Part shown: positions 11,046-22,791 of the stretch, one piece after another
Layout of the letters: every line of letters starts with the position of its first letter
Position numbering within the stretch: the stretch's first letter is position 1
NCBI GenBank assembly: GCA_027596075.1
Contig: JADGJC010000030.1
Span: 124,001-188,000, forward strand
Direction of reading: 5' to 3'
Source of the DNA: Rhizophlyctis rosea
Taxonomy: Eukaryota; Chytridiomycota; Chytridiomycetes; Rhizophlyctidales; Rhizophlyctidaceae
DNA length: 64,000 nt
Program-made: the position numbers and the translations under genes
The notes under the pieces: model-generated
The model's input: the letters and a program-made list of their open reading frames with translations, nothing else
The model's database searches: none
What the model was told of the DNA's origin: nothing

Positions 11046-13930
11046 TCATATTGCCCTCGTTTCCCTCTCCAACCATTGCAGCGCCTGCTGGTTGTTCTGC
11101 AACAAAGGCGCGACCTTCTCATAACATTCCCTGTGATACGCATTCAACCATTCCCGTTCCTCTGCCGTGAAAAGCTCCACCTTGACGAGCTTTGTCTGAA
11201 TTGGCACAACCGTGACATGCTCGAATCCGAAATAATCCCGGTCCCCAAACCGATTCGCCGTATCAACTTTACGGATGAGCATGACGTTTTCTATCCGGAT
11301 GCCGAAATCGCCATCCTGGTAGTATCCGGGTTCTGTCGCAAATGGTCAACAACCTGTGTGTTGGTGGGCAATGCCGGATTTCGCCACTACTTACCATTTG
11401 TGACCGTCATTCCTGCTGTCAAATGGATATCGTTGTAAGCGATCCTCGTCCCCACCCCTTGCGGACCTGGAAGCAGTTGCAGTTTAAGTCAAAACGTACG
11501 GTTCAAGGTCGCTTGCCAAAGGCTTTCGCACCTTCGTGTACGTTGAGATATGATCCCACTCCGTGCCCCGTTCCATGCCGATAGTCCAACCCAGCTTTCC
11601 AAAGCGGAACACGGGCAATCACATCAAGCAAGTAACCGGTTGTCGCTTTCGGGAACACCGCAAGGTCCAACTGAATGTGACCTTTCAATACTCGAGTGAA
11701 AGCGTCCTTCTCGTGATCCGTGGGTGTTCCGAAGTGGAGCGTGCGAGTAACATCGGTCGTCCCATCCCTAAAAGCCAACCATCAGTACGTCGGCGGATTC
11801 GCGCAAATGGAAAATGGTTGCTCACAGGTATTGGCCGCCGGAATCGCAAAGGTACAGCTGATCAGCACGAATCAATGAACAGGTTCCCTTTTCCGGTTTA
11901 TAGTGAATAATGGCGCCATTCGGTCCGGTGGAAGAGATGGTGTCGAAGCTCAGCCCCACAAACTTGAGTTGTTGACTGGGAGAGTCATGTGAGACTTCCA
12001 AATGCAGAACAGGTATGAGCTGCAAGCAGGTATTACCTCCGCAACTTCTCCAACACGTCAGCGCCATCCACTTCAGATATTTGTGTATTCTTCTTGTTCA
12101 CCAACTCATCCTCAAGCCATGCAAAATATGAAATCTAACAAAATCCGTCAGTATCATCCATCGCTCAGTGCCATATGCAAATCAAAATACCAATGCAGCG
12201 GCGTCCCGGATATGACTTTGTCTAAAACCCTCAAGCTCAACCTCGTTCTTGATGGATTTGGCAATCATTACGGGGGATCGAGATTCCGTTACCGCTTTCT
12301 GTAGGCGCATTCAGCAAATCCCTTCCGGATGTCTAAACTGTCAATCAACGTACGTCGCCTCCAGCTGCCGCTTCCAACGCCATGCTGCATCCACTTCCAA
12401 TCCACAGTTTCTGTTGGTTCGAGGTTAGGACTCAGTTGACCTAGCCGAATTAGTTGAGGTCATACCTGGGCGTCCTCCACATTCTGAAACTGCGAGCTAT
12501 ATGCAGCCAAATCCCCCACGACAGCTTCATATGGCCGAATAGTCACTGCAGAACCCAAATGCGACTTGACCTGCGCGAAAGCATCAGTCTCGAATGAAGC
12601 ACAGCACTTCAAGCACAAGATGATTCCGACCTCATCTGTCACCTTAGCCGAATCTATATACAGAATTGCGTCGGATTGAGTGATCAGCGCGTAGGCAAAG
12701 AACACAGGGTTGTATGCAATATCCGATCCTCGAAGATTGAAAAGCCCTGAATGGGACTATCAGTCTTGACTGTCAGGGTGCTCAGCGGTATGTGTTCGTA
12801 CATGCAATCTCGTCCAGAGCATTGAGGACGAAACCCCAAGACTTGTTCTTTTTGATCTCCTCGCGCAGCTTTTGAATCTTTTCCTCGGACGATTGACCTG
12901 CAGTGCGCAATTCAGGAACAAGTGCACACATTCCGATCTGCAGGGTCTTTCCTCACCTGCATACTCCAAGGGATGCACCTGGACGGCATTGCGCGGCCTT
13001 TCCGGTCGGTTGGTCCAGATATTATCAATCAGGTTCTCGGGAACCCCAATCAACTCATGATTTTCCTTCTCCAACGCCTCCCGCAATGTCTTGGCAGCTC
13101 CTGACGTGGAAATATCAATATCCGGGAATGTCTGACCTGACCGATTTGCGGTACCAAAGACTCACCGACAGTCAACAAGGTAGGATCAATTCCAACCTTG
13201 GATCCTTTTGGCAAAACCTGTGAAGGCGGTCAACTACCAGGCATCTTTCATTTGAGCGGTTCAAATTGATGATACCTGAACCAGCCATTCTTCTTTGGTT
13301 GGAACATCAGGCAGTCCCGTCTTTTGCAAAATCCAATTATCATCTAACTGCTTCGACGCTTGCAAGAAGTACCGACCGTCCGTCCATAATGCAGCATTCG
13401 TTTGAGTCACAACCGCCAAACCTGTCACGCCGTCCGTCAGCATCTTAAACCCTTTCAGGCAAGAACTTTTCCCTTACCAGCCGATCCAGTGAAACCAGAG
13501 ATGTACGCTCGTCGAGCGTCACAATCGGCAATGTACTCGCTCTAGGACGAAGCTGTTAGCAGGAGAACCTACAACGGGAACTTCAAGGGGTCTAGATTAC
13601 TTGGTGCGCGTCTTCCGAAGGAACGATATACGCTTGCAACCCATGTTTAGTCATGACGTCTCGCAGCTTTGAGAGCCGCTCCGTCGTATTGGCTTGCGAG
13701 GGTTTCGCGTTCTGCCCATCTGACTTGGTCGTGGCCATATTTCGTTGCGGAGTATGGAGTTTGACAGTTTGTTGGGGGTGGGAAACAGTGGACGGCTTTC
13801 GCTCCGAGACTATGCAAGATGACAATTTCCTGTATTTTTCGGCCTCTATGACTCTGTGGCTCGCTGACGGTGTGGGTCTATGATATTTTGCTGCACTTAT
13901 CGCCAACCGTCGTTGCACGATGCTCAACAT
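11046..13930 (-). CDS. XPNPEP1: Xaa-Pro aminopeptidase (aminopeptidase P)
   Basis: Metalloprotease of the M24B creatinase/pita-bread family that removes an N-terminal residue preceding proline. Visible blocks right to left: [40 protein letters not shown] (about 13540-13480), [19 protein letters not shown], the [20 protein letters not shown] region, the metal-binding [17 protein letters not shown] region (about 11835-11730), [18 protein letters not shown] (about 11570-11515), [16 protein letters not shown] and the family C-terminus [11 protein letters not shown]. Stop TGA is at 11046. There are about ten short introns. Two starts are possible: ATG at 13738 gives the usual cytosolic N-terminus, whereas in-frame ATG at 13930 adds 64 residues beginning with an Arg/Ser/Ala-rich, acid-free segment resembling a mitochondrial presequence. 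Which is used, or whether both are, cannot be told from sequence. Confidence 0.94.
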
Positions 13931-14223
13931 AGCATTCCTTCCGATGTCAACGATGACGAGTTGCTGGTGGAAAGGAAGCCATGCCATCTGGCCGCGATGT
14001 CTCGTGACCCTTGTCACGCAATTTAGCACACGACCTTATATGCCCATAAAAGGAAAAGCTGGCTCAAGCAGTGCCACCAGTCATTGATGGGCTGCAAGCC
14101 GGTCCAGTGTTTTGCCCTTCCCCGTTCTTTTTTCCCATCCTCACGCCATCAGCCGTGCACTGCCATTGACATAAGGTCAACTTATCCAACTTCTGAATTC
14201 AAGGTCCACCAAGCTATTACGAT

Positions 14224-15573
14224 ATGTCGGCAAAGAAAACTCCACCTCAGGTGAATGTAGGAAAGGCCGCTGCCTATCAATACCCGCCCGTGCAGGTTGT
14301 TGCTTGGGCGCTTGTGGGACAGAAGTGGCTCAGGGTTTACTGAGGTACATATCTCCCATAGGTCCAATACAACCGTCGAGACCTCTTGTTGTATGCTGTA
14401 GGAATCGGTTTGACAGATGCAAAGTTTACATATGAGCTCAGTGCGTGACTTGTCTGTACTCGATATGCTCAAGATTGTCCGAACAACATACACTGCACAG
14501 GCAAGAGCTTCACGCCCTTCCCCACATACCCGCTGGTCCTGCCCTTGAAAGGTAATTATTTTGAGCAACATTTGATCATTGCGTTGGCCCAACCATTTTC
14601 ATAGGGGACTCCTTCGATGTCACAAACTTTGCTGCCAAGGCGGGGGTTGGTTCCATTCCAGGGTTACCAAAAATTGACTTGAATCGTTTGGTCCATGGGG
14701 AACAATACTTTGAAGCTTTAGCACCACTGCCAACCGAAGGGGAATTTGAGCTCCGATCAAAGGTTGGCGGAGTCTATGATGCAGGCAAGGGCATGATCTT
14801 AGATCAGGAGACGCTACTTGTAGACACCAATGGAAGGGAATACGCAAAGATGGTAAACCATGGGGTGGATACATCAAAAGTTTTGGGGTGCTCAACCACA
14901 GTCTCCCTTAGATCTCTAGCGCCTTCATCATTGGATACGGCGGATTTGGTGTGAGTTGTCTTGCATTCCTATTCCATGTGGTCCATCGATCACTGCATGT
15001 TGATTGAACCAAACAGGGGCCGCGCAAGCCCAAACCACCTGCCATTCCCACTCCAACCCGTGCGCCTGATGCAGTCGATGTCAGTACAACATACCCAAAT
15101 CAAGCTCTTGTGTACAGACTTTCAGGGTGAGTTTTGTTGAGCCCCAATGACAGTCCACCAACCTGAACTCTCATTTTCGAAGTGACTACAACCCCTTGCA
15201 TGCCGATTCGCGGATTGGAGAAAAACTTGGGATGAAAGGGGCCATCCTGCATGGTCTATGCACCGTAAGTGATTCTCTGATCTGTGTCATCAGGCTCAGC
15301 ACCTGCAAAATATCAACCATCCTCTGTCAGTATGCATTTTCAGCAGCTGCTGTTCTCAAAACTTTCGGTCACAATGATCCCGCCAATTTCAAGTCAATCT
15401 ATGGACGCTTTGCAAGTCCCGTATATCCTGGAGAGACTTTAGAAACCCTCATGTGGAAAGAAGTGGAGCACGGAGGATACATCACCATTGCATTTGTTAC
15501 CAAAGTCAAGGAGCGAGATGTGGTCGTGATTAGCAACGGGACGGTGGTATTATTACAGAAGGCTAAGTTGTGA
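14224..15573 (+). CDS. Peroxisomal (3R)-enoyl-CoA hydratase 2 (MaoC-like), PTS1 ending
   Basis: Double hot-dog hydratase 2 of beta-oxidation, converting trans-2-enoyl-CoA to (3R)-hydroxyacyl-CoA; in most fungi this activity is a domain of the multifunctional protein Fox2. Exons join as YNRRDLLLYAVGIGLTDA, FTPFPTYPLVLPLKG, HGEQYFEALAPLPTEGEFEL, AKMISSAFIIGYGGFGGP, the catalytic hydratase 2 motif SGDYNPLHAD (Asp and His present), ILHGLCTYAFSA, NFKSIYGRFASPVYPGETL and a C-terminus QKAKL. The final AKL is a peroxisomal targeting signal type 1. The protein is about 310 residues, with no dehydrogenase or SCP2 domain attached. ATG at 14224 is the only reasonable start. About seven introns are present; the first donor (gttgtt, 14296) is unusual, while others such as gtgagt after GGFG are consensus. 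Divergent from aminopeptidase P. Confidence 0.92.
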
Positions 15574-15893
15574 CAAATGGTTATCAATGAGGTCTTTGAG
15601 GTCACGGAATGTATCGTTACTAGATGTTGTCTGAATTGGTTTGGGTAAAATCTTGTGTCCTCCTCTTGCTCATGACAGGCACCGAGATAAGTTGGGAGGA
15701 TGCTTTTCCCCAACTTGTACAACGCAAAGCTACTGCCGCAAACATCATGCAAGATATTCACATCACATTAACTCCAAATAACACACAGTGGCTTTTCAGA
15801 TCTAAGTACATGGACACATTGAATTGGGGTGTGATAACTACATCATGGAACGAATGGATGAATGGATTAAAAACCTATGTACATCTAAACTGT
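15574..15893. other. Convergent 3' flanks
   Basis: About 320 bp, AT-rich, between the hydratase stop and the inferred end of the next minus-strand gene. Probably two 3' untranslated regions. Nothing else recognised. Confidence 0.5.
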
Positions 15894-18800
15894 CTAGTTT
15901 GCCCTGCTGGTGCGCAAAGCTTTTAGGACGCCGATATGGCCGTGTGCACTAGCACCTTTTGAAGCGAGATTTTCTGTATGCTTTGTTGACAGGTTGGCTA
16001 AGGGAAAAGATGGTGTTGATGGGCGGAGGGCGGGGGAGGGTGCGGCGCTAAGGGGACGTAAAGCTCTGCCGCGGCCTGGTGGGAGTGTTGACGGTAGTGG
16101 CAAAGGCGGTGCATGAGGTTGTTTTGGGATGTTCTCGGCCATAACTCTCCGCATAAGGTGGATATGGTCCTTTACGGGTTGTTGTAAGATGTGCGAGGGA
16201 GGTAAGCGGGCGTGGAAGGATTGCACGCTGAGGAGATGGTCGGCCATATCTATTTAATATGTTAACGAGAGTTAGCAATGATCCTTTTGAACCCCAGAAG
16301 GCGAATGGCACCTGCCTTGTCCTATGAAAGCCCGAATGTCTAAATCCATTTGTTCCTCTGCTTCCCTTTCTCCCTTGGAACTTTTGCTTAAGCGGTCACC
16401 CTCCACATGGTCAGTTGTCCATGGGCCAGCAAGTGATGCAGAGTGAGCTCTTTCCAGCCGATCGCTTGCCGTTAGTTCACAATATTCTTGCGTCAACTCT
16501 GACATGGCACCCAGAATCGCCTCCACTGCCCAAGCGCGATACGTGGTCTGATGATCGCAAGGTTGCGAGGCAGACTGCAGCCTTGATGCAATGGGCGGCA
16601 ATGTGTTCACCGCTTTATGATTTGATTTAGGCGTGGGGGTATAGCTACTGCTGCTAGATGTTGGTCTCTCCGGTGTCCCTTCCCTCGCAACCAACTCTCG
16701 TTGCCATCGCTTCGCGGACTCCGCATCCCAAAGCCGGCGCATGTACCTCCACGATGTAGGCATGCCAGCCCACCGGTGCAATAATCCCCGCGCTTCATTT
16801 CCCAACTCATTGGCAAGAATACGTCGCTCTTCGTCCCCACCGCCTACTGTCCCTTCCACACCCGGAAATCGGTGGTCATCCGCACAATCCAACAAAGCGG
16901 CCAAGATCTCCGTGCAATCCTTGCCAAACTCCCCACCCTGTTTCAGGCATTCCGTTTGACCAGCCGACCTGCTGAAAGAATCGAAACCATAGCTACTCAA
17001 AATCAACATCTTCCCCATCAACTGCAATGCAAATCGGAGAAAACAAAACAGTTCCCGCGGCGTAGCTGGCATTTTGATAGGAATACTTCTTTCCTTATCC
17101 GATCCACCCTTCGTTACTTGCAACAGGCCCGCCACCACATCATCGAGTCCCGCATGCAAAAAGTAGCTCGTCAGCACTCGTTCAAGCTTGAAAGTGAATG
17201 GTTTCAGGTGTTCAGGAATGGAGACCACAGGTATGAGACGGTCTGTGTCTGGATGTCGGTGCTCTTGGCTTGGGATTGTCATATGCTGTTGGAAGCAGTG
17301 TGAGCAACTTGTGCAGTGTGGTTCACCATGTGACATTGTAACCACGACTACCTTTGCACGTAAGGAGCTCACAAACAAAAGCCACTGTCCCGCAAGGCGT
17401 TTGCCAGTATCCCTTCCTTTCATTGAGTTGATCCTTGAATGTTGATGTGTCAGTCCATCAAATGAATAGTCAAGCATCCCAACAAAACTACCAACCTTGT
17501 GCTGATCAATTCCACAAAGGTCTGGACCAACCTTTGATAAGACGATACCCTCCCATGCTTCTCCACGAATCTGGCTATCGATCTCTCATCAAGGTGTTTC
17601 CCAGCGAGGAGAGCCGCCATATGGTCGCAGATTGTGCGTTCAGAATGGAGAGTAAAGTCCTCTTTGGGATCGCGGAATTGACAACGGAATAGTAGTTTGG
17701 ACAGTAGGATGATAAACGGCGTTGGATGTGTGCTGATGTGGAGCAGAAGGTTGTCAATGATTTCAGGATACGCTCCTTGTGCGTGGCGATTGCCTTACCT
17801 TGGCATTATCGTGAAATACATCTCCAAAAGAGCATGGAACAGCTTGCATCCCTCTTCCTCCTGATTGTTTGCCACATCGTACAGAATGGACCATATTGTG
17901 GATGTGATGACGTCCTGCATATGACTGTAGCATAAACGGAGATGAGTGACATAAGCCAACGGGAATGACAGCGCCAAATGATACGTACTATCCATCCCAA
18001 ACATCCCGCACAAGCTGATCCCTACTCTTAGCATCAGAGTTCCTCACCATAGCCACCAAACACTCTCCCGCTGCTGCCGCCGTCTGCCAGTGTTCCGCCC
18101 TCATGAATGACCGGCGAGTGCTGAAGAGACAACCGCACATGATTTCGATGAGAAGCGGGAAGAAGGCTGGCGTTGAGCGAGTCAACAATGCGATATTGCG
18201 CTGAGTTGGAAAGTCTCATCAACACCAAAACCTTGACGACTAGCATTGGACAAGCAACGTACCTTCAAGATGTTATCCATGACCACCTTCTCTTCCTCCC
18301 ATATGATATGACCTTCATCATTAGGATTCGACACGAGGTCTCGCAATAACGCCAGAAGATTCAAGACTATCTTGAGGGTTTGCAAACCATCAATGAGTGG
18401 TCTGCCAGTCGCTTCATATGCTCCAGATGGTCACTCGCACCTTCAGCCCAGTAATTTCACGCAATAGACTTGGTCGACCCAGATAGGATGCCAATGCGGA
18501 CGGAGCATCCAAATCGCGCTGAAGAAGGACGTATCGTTGGATATGTGGACTTGAGGCTCTGAATAAACGGGAAAACACGTGGTCGATTCCCATTTCGCGT
18601 GGCAGTCAAAGAACTTAGACATACGATTTACGCAGCAGCCCACTAATCTGCACCGCAACTTCCGGATCGCAGGATAACAGGGTTTCAATGAGGTCTAGGA
18701 ACTCGTCTAGCTCTGCTTTGATCGTTGTCGCGGACGCAGTGAGTTTCGCTTGATCGTGCGCCTGGTGGGAACCGTCAGGAAAATGGTCAGCGTGGGATGG

Positions 18801-18983
18801 AAGGAAGTGGGGCACCTTACCCACTTTTGGGGTGAGCATTTCTTTATGATTGACATGGAGAACGCGGAGCATGGATTTGATCATTACGAGTGAGGGAATG
18901 GAATGGATCAAGTTGGCCAGGATGACAGCAAAGAAAGGTGATCTGCGATCTGGGTTGTGTAAGCAACCTTTAGCTGGGATCAT
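15894..18983 (-). CDS. Unidentified helical protein, multi-exon
   Basis: I do not recognise the family. ATG at 18983 opens a frame with segments such as FFAVILANLIHSIPSLVMIK and, after an intron, ATTIKAELDEFLDLIETLLS. Later exons give LKIVLNLLALLRDLVSNPND (about 18375-18315), FFPLLIEIMCGCLFSTRRSF (about 18165-18105), DVITSTIWSILYDVANNQEE (about 17915-17855) and a long open exon from about 17440 to 16310 with a hydrophilic Ser/Thr-rich loop near 16640 and EAILGAMSELTQEYCELTAS near 16520. The amphipathic helix pattern resembles armadillo or HEAT repeats, but that is an impression, not a match. The last intron appears to begin with GC rather than GT (gcaggt, about 16318) and joins an exon rich in Pro and Ala that stops at 15894; a GT donor three bases on gives an alternative end at 16048. 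Confidence 0.55.
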
Positions 18984-19154
18984 TTGACTGTATTTAGGCA
19001 AATTGGATCATTCTCAAGCTCCCACTTTCAGTTAGGGCCACTGCGCATAATCTACCACACACGGAAGAATTATCTATATAATTTACACACTTGATCTACC
19101 TACAAAAGCCACCCTATATACATATCTCTTCTCACCACCCTATATACACTTCAT

Positions 19155-21886
19155 CTACTTCCTCTTCACCCTCTTAGCATACAAAGCCTTCACATCCCCA
19201 TCCCCAAACTCACTCGCCGACGAAACAAGTTGCGCCGCCTTCCGCTTATACGTCCCCGCTCCCGGCTTCGACTTTGCATCCGGCGGGGGAGCCTTCTTCT
19301 TCCTATCCTCCTCATTCTCCTTCTTCTTCGCCAACGACGCCAGCGCCAAATCCGTAGGCGTTTCCCGCAATGCAAAACTCTTCGCAATGTGACCGAGGTG
19401 GAGTTTCTTGACGTGGAAAATGTGTCGTTCGGCAGCGACGTGGGTGGCGTATGCTCGGACGTAGGATGTGAAGGCTTTTTGTGAAAGTTCAACGTTCTGG
19501 AAGCGGAATAAGGCGTGAGATTGGAGCATTCCCAGAAGAGTGCATTCAAAAAAGAAAAGAGAACCCTCACCTGCAAATCAGCAAGAATAAACCTCTCAAA
19601 CTCCATCTGAACATCCATCAAAGCCTTCTCAAACTCCTTCTTCTTCTGATCCCTCCTCATCTTCGCCACCGTCCCATTCCCCGCCGCCGCACTCTTACTC
19701 TCCGCCAACTCCAACAAAACCTTCTCCGCTTTCATCTCCTCCACCTGCAACGCCTGATCCCTCAACACCACCAAATACTCCATCTCACTCGGAAGCAAGA
19801 ACAAAATAGCCCTCCCTTCCCTACCCAACCGCGCCGTCCGACCAATACGATGAACATAATCCGTCACTTCCGCCGGAGGATCGTATTGAATGATGTCCGT
19901 CACGTCCGGCAAGTCCAACCCACGTGCGGCAACGTCCGTACATACAAGGATGGCGGGTCGTTTCGTGCTGCAGAATCGTTCGTATGCGGCGGCACGTGCG
20001 GCTTGTGGTAGACTACCGTGAAGTTTGAACAAGACAGCACCAGGAAGCATTGGTGTTTCTGCTCCCGTTTGAAGAGTACCCTTATCTAATGGAGCCAACT
20101 CTCCGCCTTTTGGTGTCTCCTTCTTCTCCCGTCTCTTCTCACCACCTTCGCCCTCTCCTTCACCTTCACCGGACTCCTTTCCTTCCCCCTCTTCCCCCTC
20201 CTCATCCGAACCTTCGTCCTCTTTCTCTCGCCGTGCCGGTGCCTTATGTCCATTGGCCAAGACGTGGTAATGGAAGTCGACTGAATCCGTTGTTGATACG
20301 AACAAGATGATTTTGCAGGGTCGAGTTGGTTTGGCCAAAGTACGAAGTAAGGCCGTTAGAGTCACCAGCCGCAACTTTGCAGGGCAGACAACATATGATT
20401 GTTTCAGCTGACTGGGAACAGAATGACGTGCCTCCGAGCTCGATTTGCTGACATCATTCTTCCCTCCTTTCTTCCCATCACCGTCCTCCACCGCCGTTTC
20501 GGCTTCATCGTCACCGGCCGTATCATCATCCACATCCTTTCCATTTGTCCCATCCTTATCCACCGCTCGAACGTCCTCTGATGATGCAACTTCTCCTTCC
20601 TTGCCCTTCTTCTTCCCTTTTTCCGCCTTTTTCTTATCATCTTTTTCCGCCTTAATGAATGCAGGATCCTCCAACGTCTCCTGCGCAAGTTTCTGAATCC
20701 CCTCCTGAATAGTAGCAGAACACAATATCGTTTGTCGTCCAGCCGGCCATGCCTTCACCACAACCCTTTGCCGTGCCTTAGCCGCCTGAGTCCTCCGCTC
20801 CTGCAATATCTTCAAAATATCTCTCAACGTCTCCTCGAAGCCCAATTCAAGCAGCCTATCTGCTTCATCAAGCACCAACCACCGCAAATTCCCGACTTCA
20901 AACGATTGCGTTGTTTTGAGATGATCTAACAACCGTCCTGGTGTCGAGACCAGGATGTTGACTCCCTTCCGTAATCGCGCCTTCTCCGATTGTTTCTTTT
21001 CACCTCCGATTACGATGCCGGGTACAATCCAATGCTTGTGCTTCGTGGAAACGCCGTCCGACTCCGTTGGTGCAGCCTCTTCAGACCCCTCCTTCCCCTT
21101 CTCTCCTACCGTATTACGATACCGGAGCAACTGATTCAGAACACTTTCGATTTGTTTCGCAAGTTCACGTGTGGGTGCTAAGATGATGGCGAGGGTTCCG
21201 AGGGAGCGGGACAAAGGGCTGTTGTAATCTGTAAATTCGGTTTCGGCGCGAATGAGTCTGTGGACAATAGGAAGGAGGAACGAGAGTGTTTTTCCGGAAC
21301 CGGTCTGGGCTTGGAGGACGGTGTCGCGCTCGTTCAATTGTAATAGGTGGGGTAGGGATGCTCTTTGGATGGGCGTCGGTCTTGTTACTGACAGTTTAGC
21401 GGCCAAGTGAGAACATAATACAGGTTCCAGTCCACACCCTTCAAAGGTCGTTGCGGTGAAAGTCGGGAGGGGTGCGGGCACAGGAACGGCGGGTGCGGGT
21501 CTTACAAGTGCTGGTGGGGCAGACTCGGGTAGTTCGGGATTAGAAGTAAAAAGTGATGACACCACTTGGGACTTTGCGCCACTGCTAGTGACTTTTGGCT
21601 TTTTGAAGGAGTTGTCTGGTGTCTTGCCAAATGCTGCTGCTGACGACCGCTTTTTGGAAGCATCCTGTGCAGTGCTGTCCGGTTTCGGTGCGGCCTCTTT
21701 CGTGACCGGTGCCTTGGCAGCGGCAGCCTGCTTCTTCTCCGTATGTACCAACTTCTTCGCCGCCATCCGTTTCGCGCGCCAACCACCTTTCACATTCAGC
21801 TCCTTCGCAACTTTCGAGACATTCCGTGCTGCAGTCGCTGGTGCAGGTGCAGGTGCGAAGTTCAAAACAAAGCCGTCGTCGTCCAT
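19155..21886 (-). CDS. DBP7: DEAD-box ATP-dependent RNA helicase DBP7 (DDX31 family)
   Basis: Nucleolar helicase needed for 60S ribosomal subunit assembly. Two exons: 21886-19571 and 19496-19155, with an intron opening gtgagg. Motifs in order: Q motif ending RPTPIQ, motif I AQTGSGKT, Ia PTRELAKQ, Ib STPGR, II DEAD, III SAT, then after a long insert the RecA2 motifs including [14 protein letters not shown] and [13 protein letters not shown]. The variable C-terminal extension is lysine-rich and ends in RVKRK, typical of a nucleolar protein. Two charged low-complexity inserts split RecA2: a Lys/Asp/Glu-rich run between SAT and the [13 protein letters not shown] segment, and a Glu/Gly-rich run before [20 protein letters not shown]. 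The family tolerates inserts here, but these are long. ATG at 21886 begins [10 protein letters not shown], which resembles the acidic Dbp7 start. Confidence 0.95.
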
Positions 21887-22791
21887 GGTATAGTTATGGA
21901 GCAGAAGTCTAGGAGAAGGGGTAGTAGGGAGAGGGACCGCTGAAGACTTCCTGACGAAAGCCCAAACGTGGTGCTTTCCGCCAAAAACAATTCAGCCAGC
22001 CACATCACATGACTATGCTTGCTCACGTAATGACATGCGCCACGGGTCTCATTCATATTACCTTGTCCAATCACGCTTTGGAATTGCAACTGATGCCTCA
22101 AAAAGGTAACGCTCATAAAGCTTCCGAATCACATATTGGTAAACCAGTAAGGCACAAGCAGGTATCAAAAATGCGGAAGAGCTCATTTAAATACCGGCAA
22201 TAGAGGGCAAGGGTTTTAATTGGGCAAAGAGCATTTTCATCAACACCCGTTGCAATCTGAACATGACAGGACCTTGCTCCCTAGCACTCGCAAGTTTCAA
22301 ACTTCTCAAAAATCAGCACAGCACCAGAAGCATACATGTGATGAGCAAAATGAAACCCATGATCTTCTTCCCCCCATACTCCTGTCCGAAAACTGATGAT
22401 ATCCATCATGTCCGATCACCCATGATCCAGGTTGGGATCCACCGGTTTAAAGACCATGTCACCTGATTTAGGCCCACTGTGCCGCGTGGTACCATTGTTT
22501 CGTCAAGCCCAAAATTTGAACCCAGATCCTAATTCTGAGGTTGATCCAACTCACTTCCACTCATCGTCCTTGCTCTTCCTGCTTCATCAAATCCGCTACT
22601 GCCTACTTCCGTCACAGCTGGACGCACCGCATAGCATCTCGCAGAAGCACACAAAGGTAGACGGATCATCTCCCAGCGTCCTGCCAGAATCGCAATCGAG
22701 GGGACACTCATCCAATACTGCACCCAGTCCAACTTGCACACCATACTTCCACGTCCCTGACACTCCTCTCCAAGCAAAATCCACACATATT
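21887..22791. promoter_or_regulatory. Divergent promoter region of DBP7 and PACRG
   Basis: About 900 bp between divergent starts. It contains short open frames (for example 22432-22790 on plus, continuous with the PACRG start frame) but no convincing gene. The PACRG 5' leader probably lies in its right third. No specific factor site could be assigned. Confidence 0.5.
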
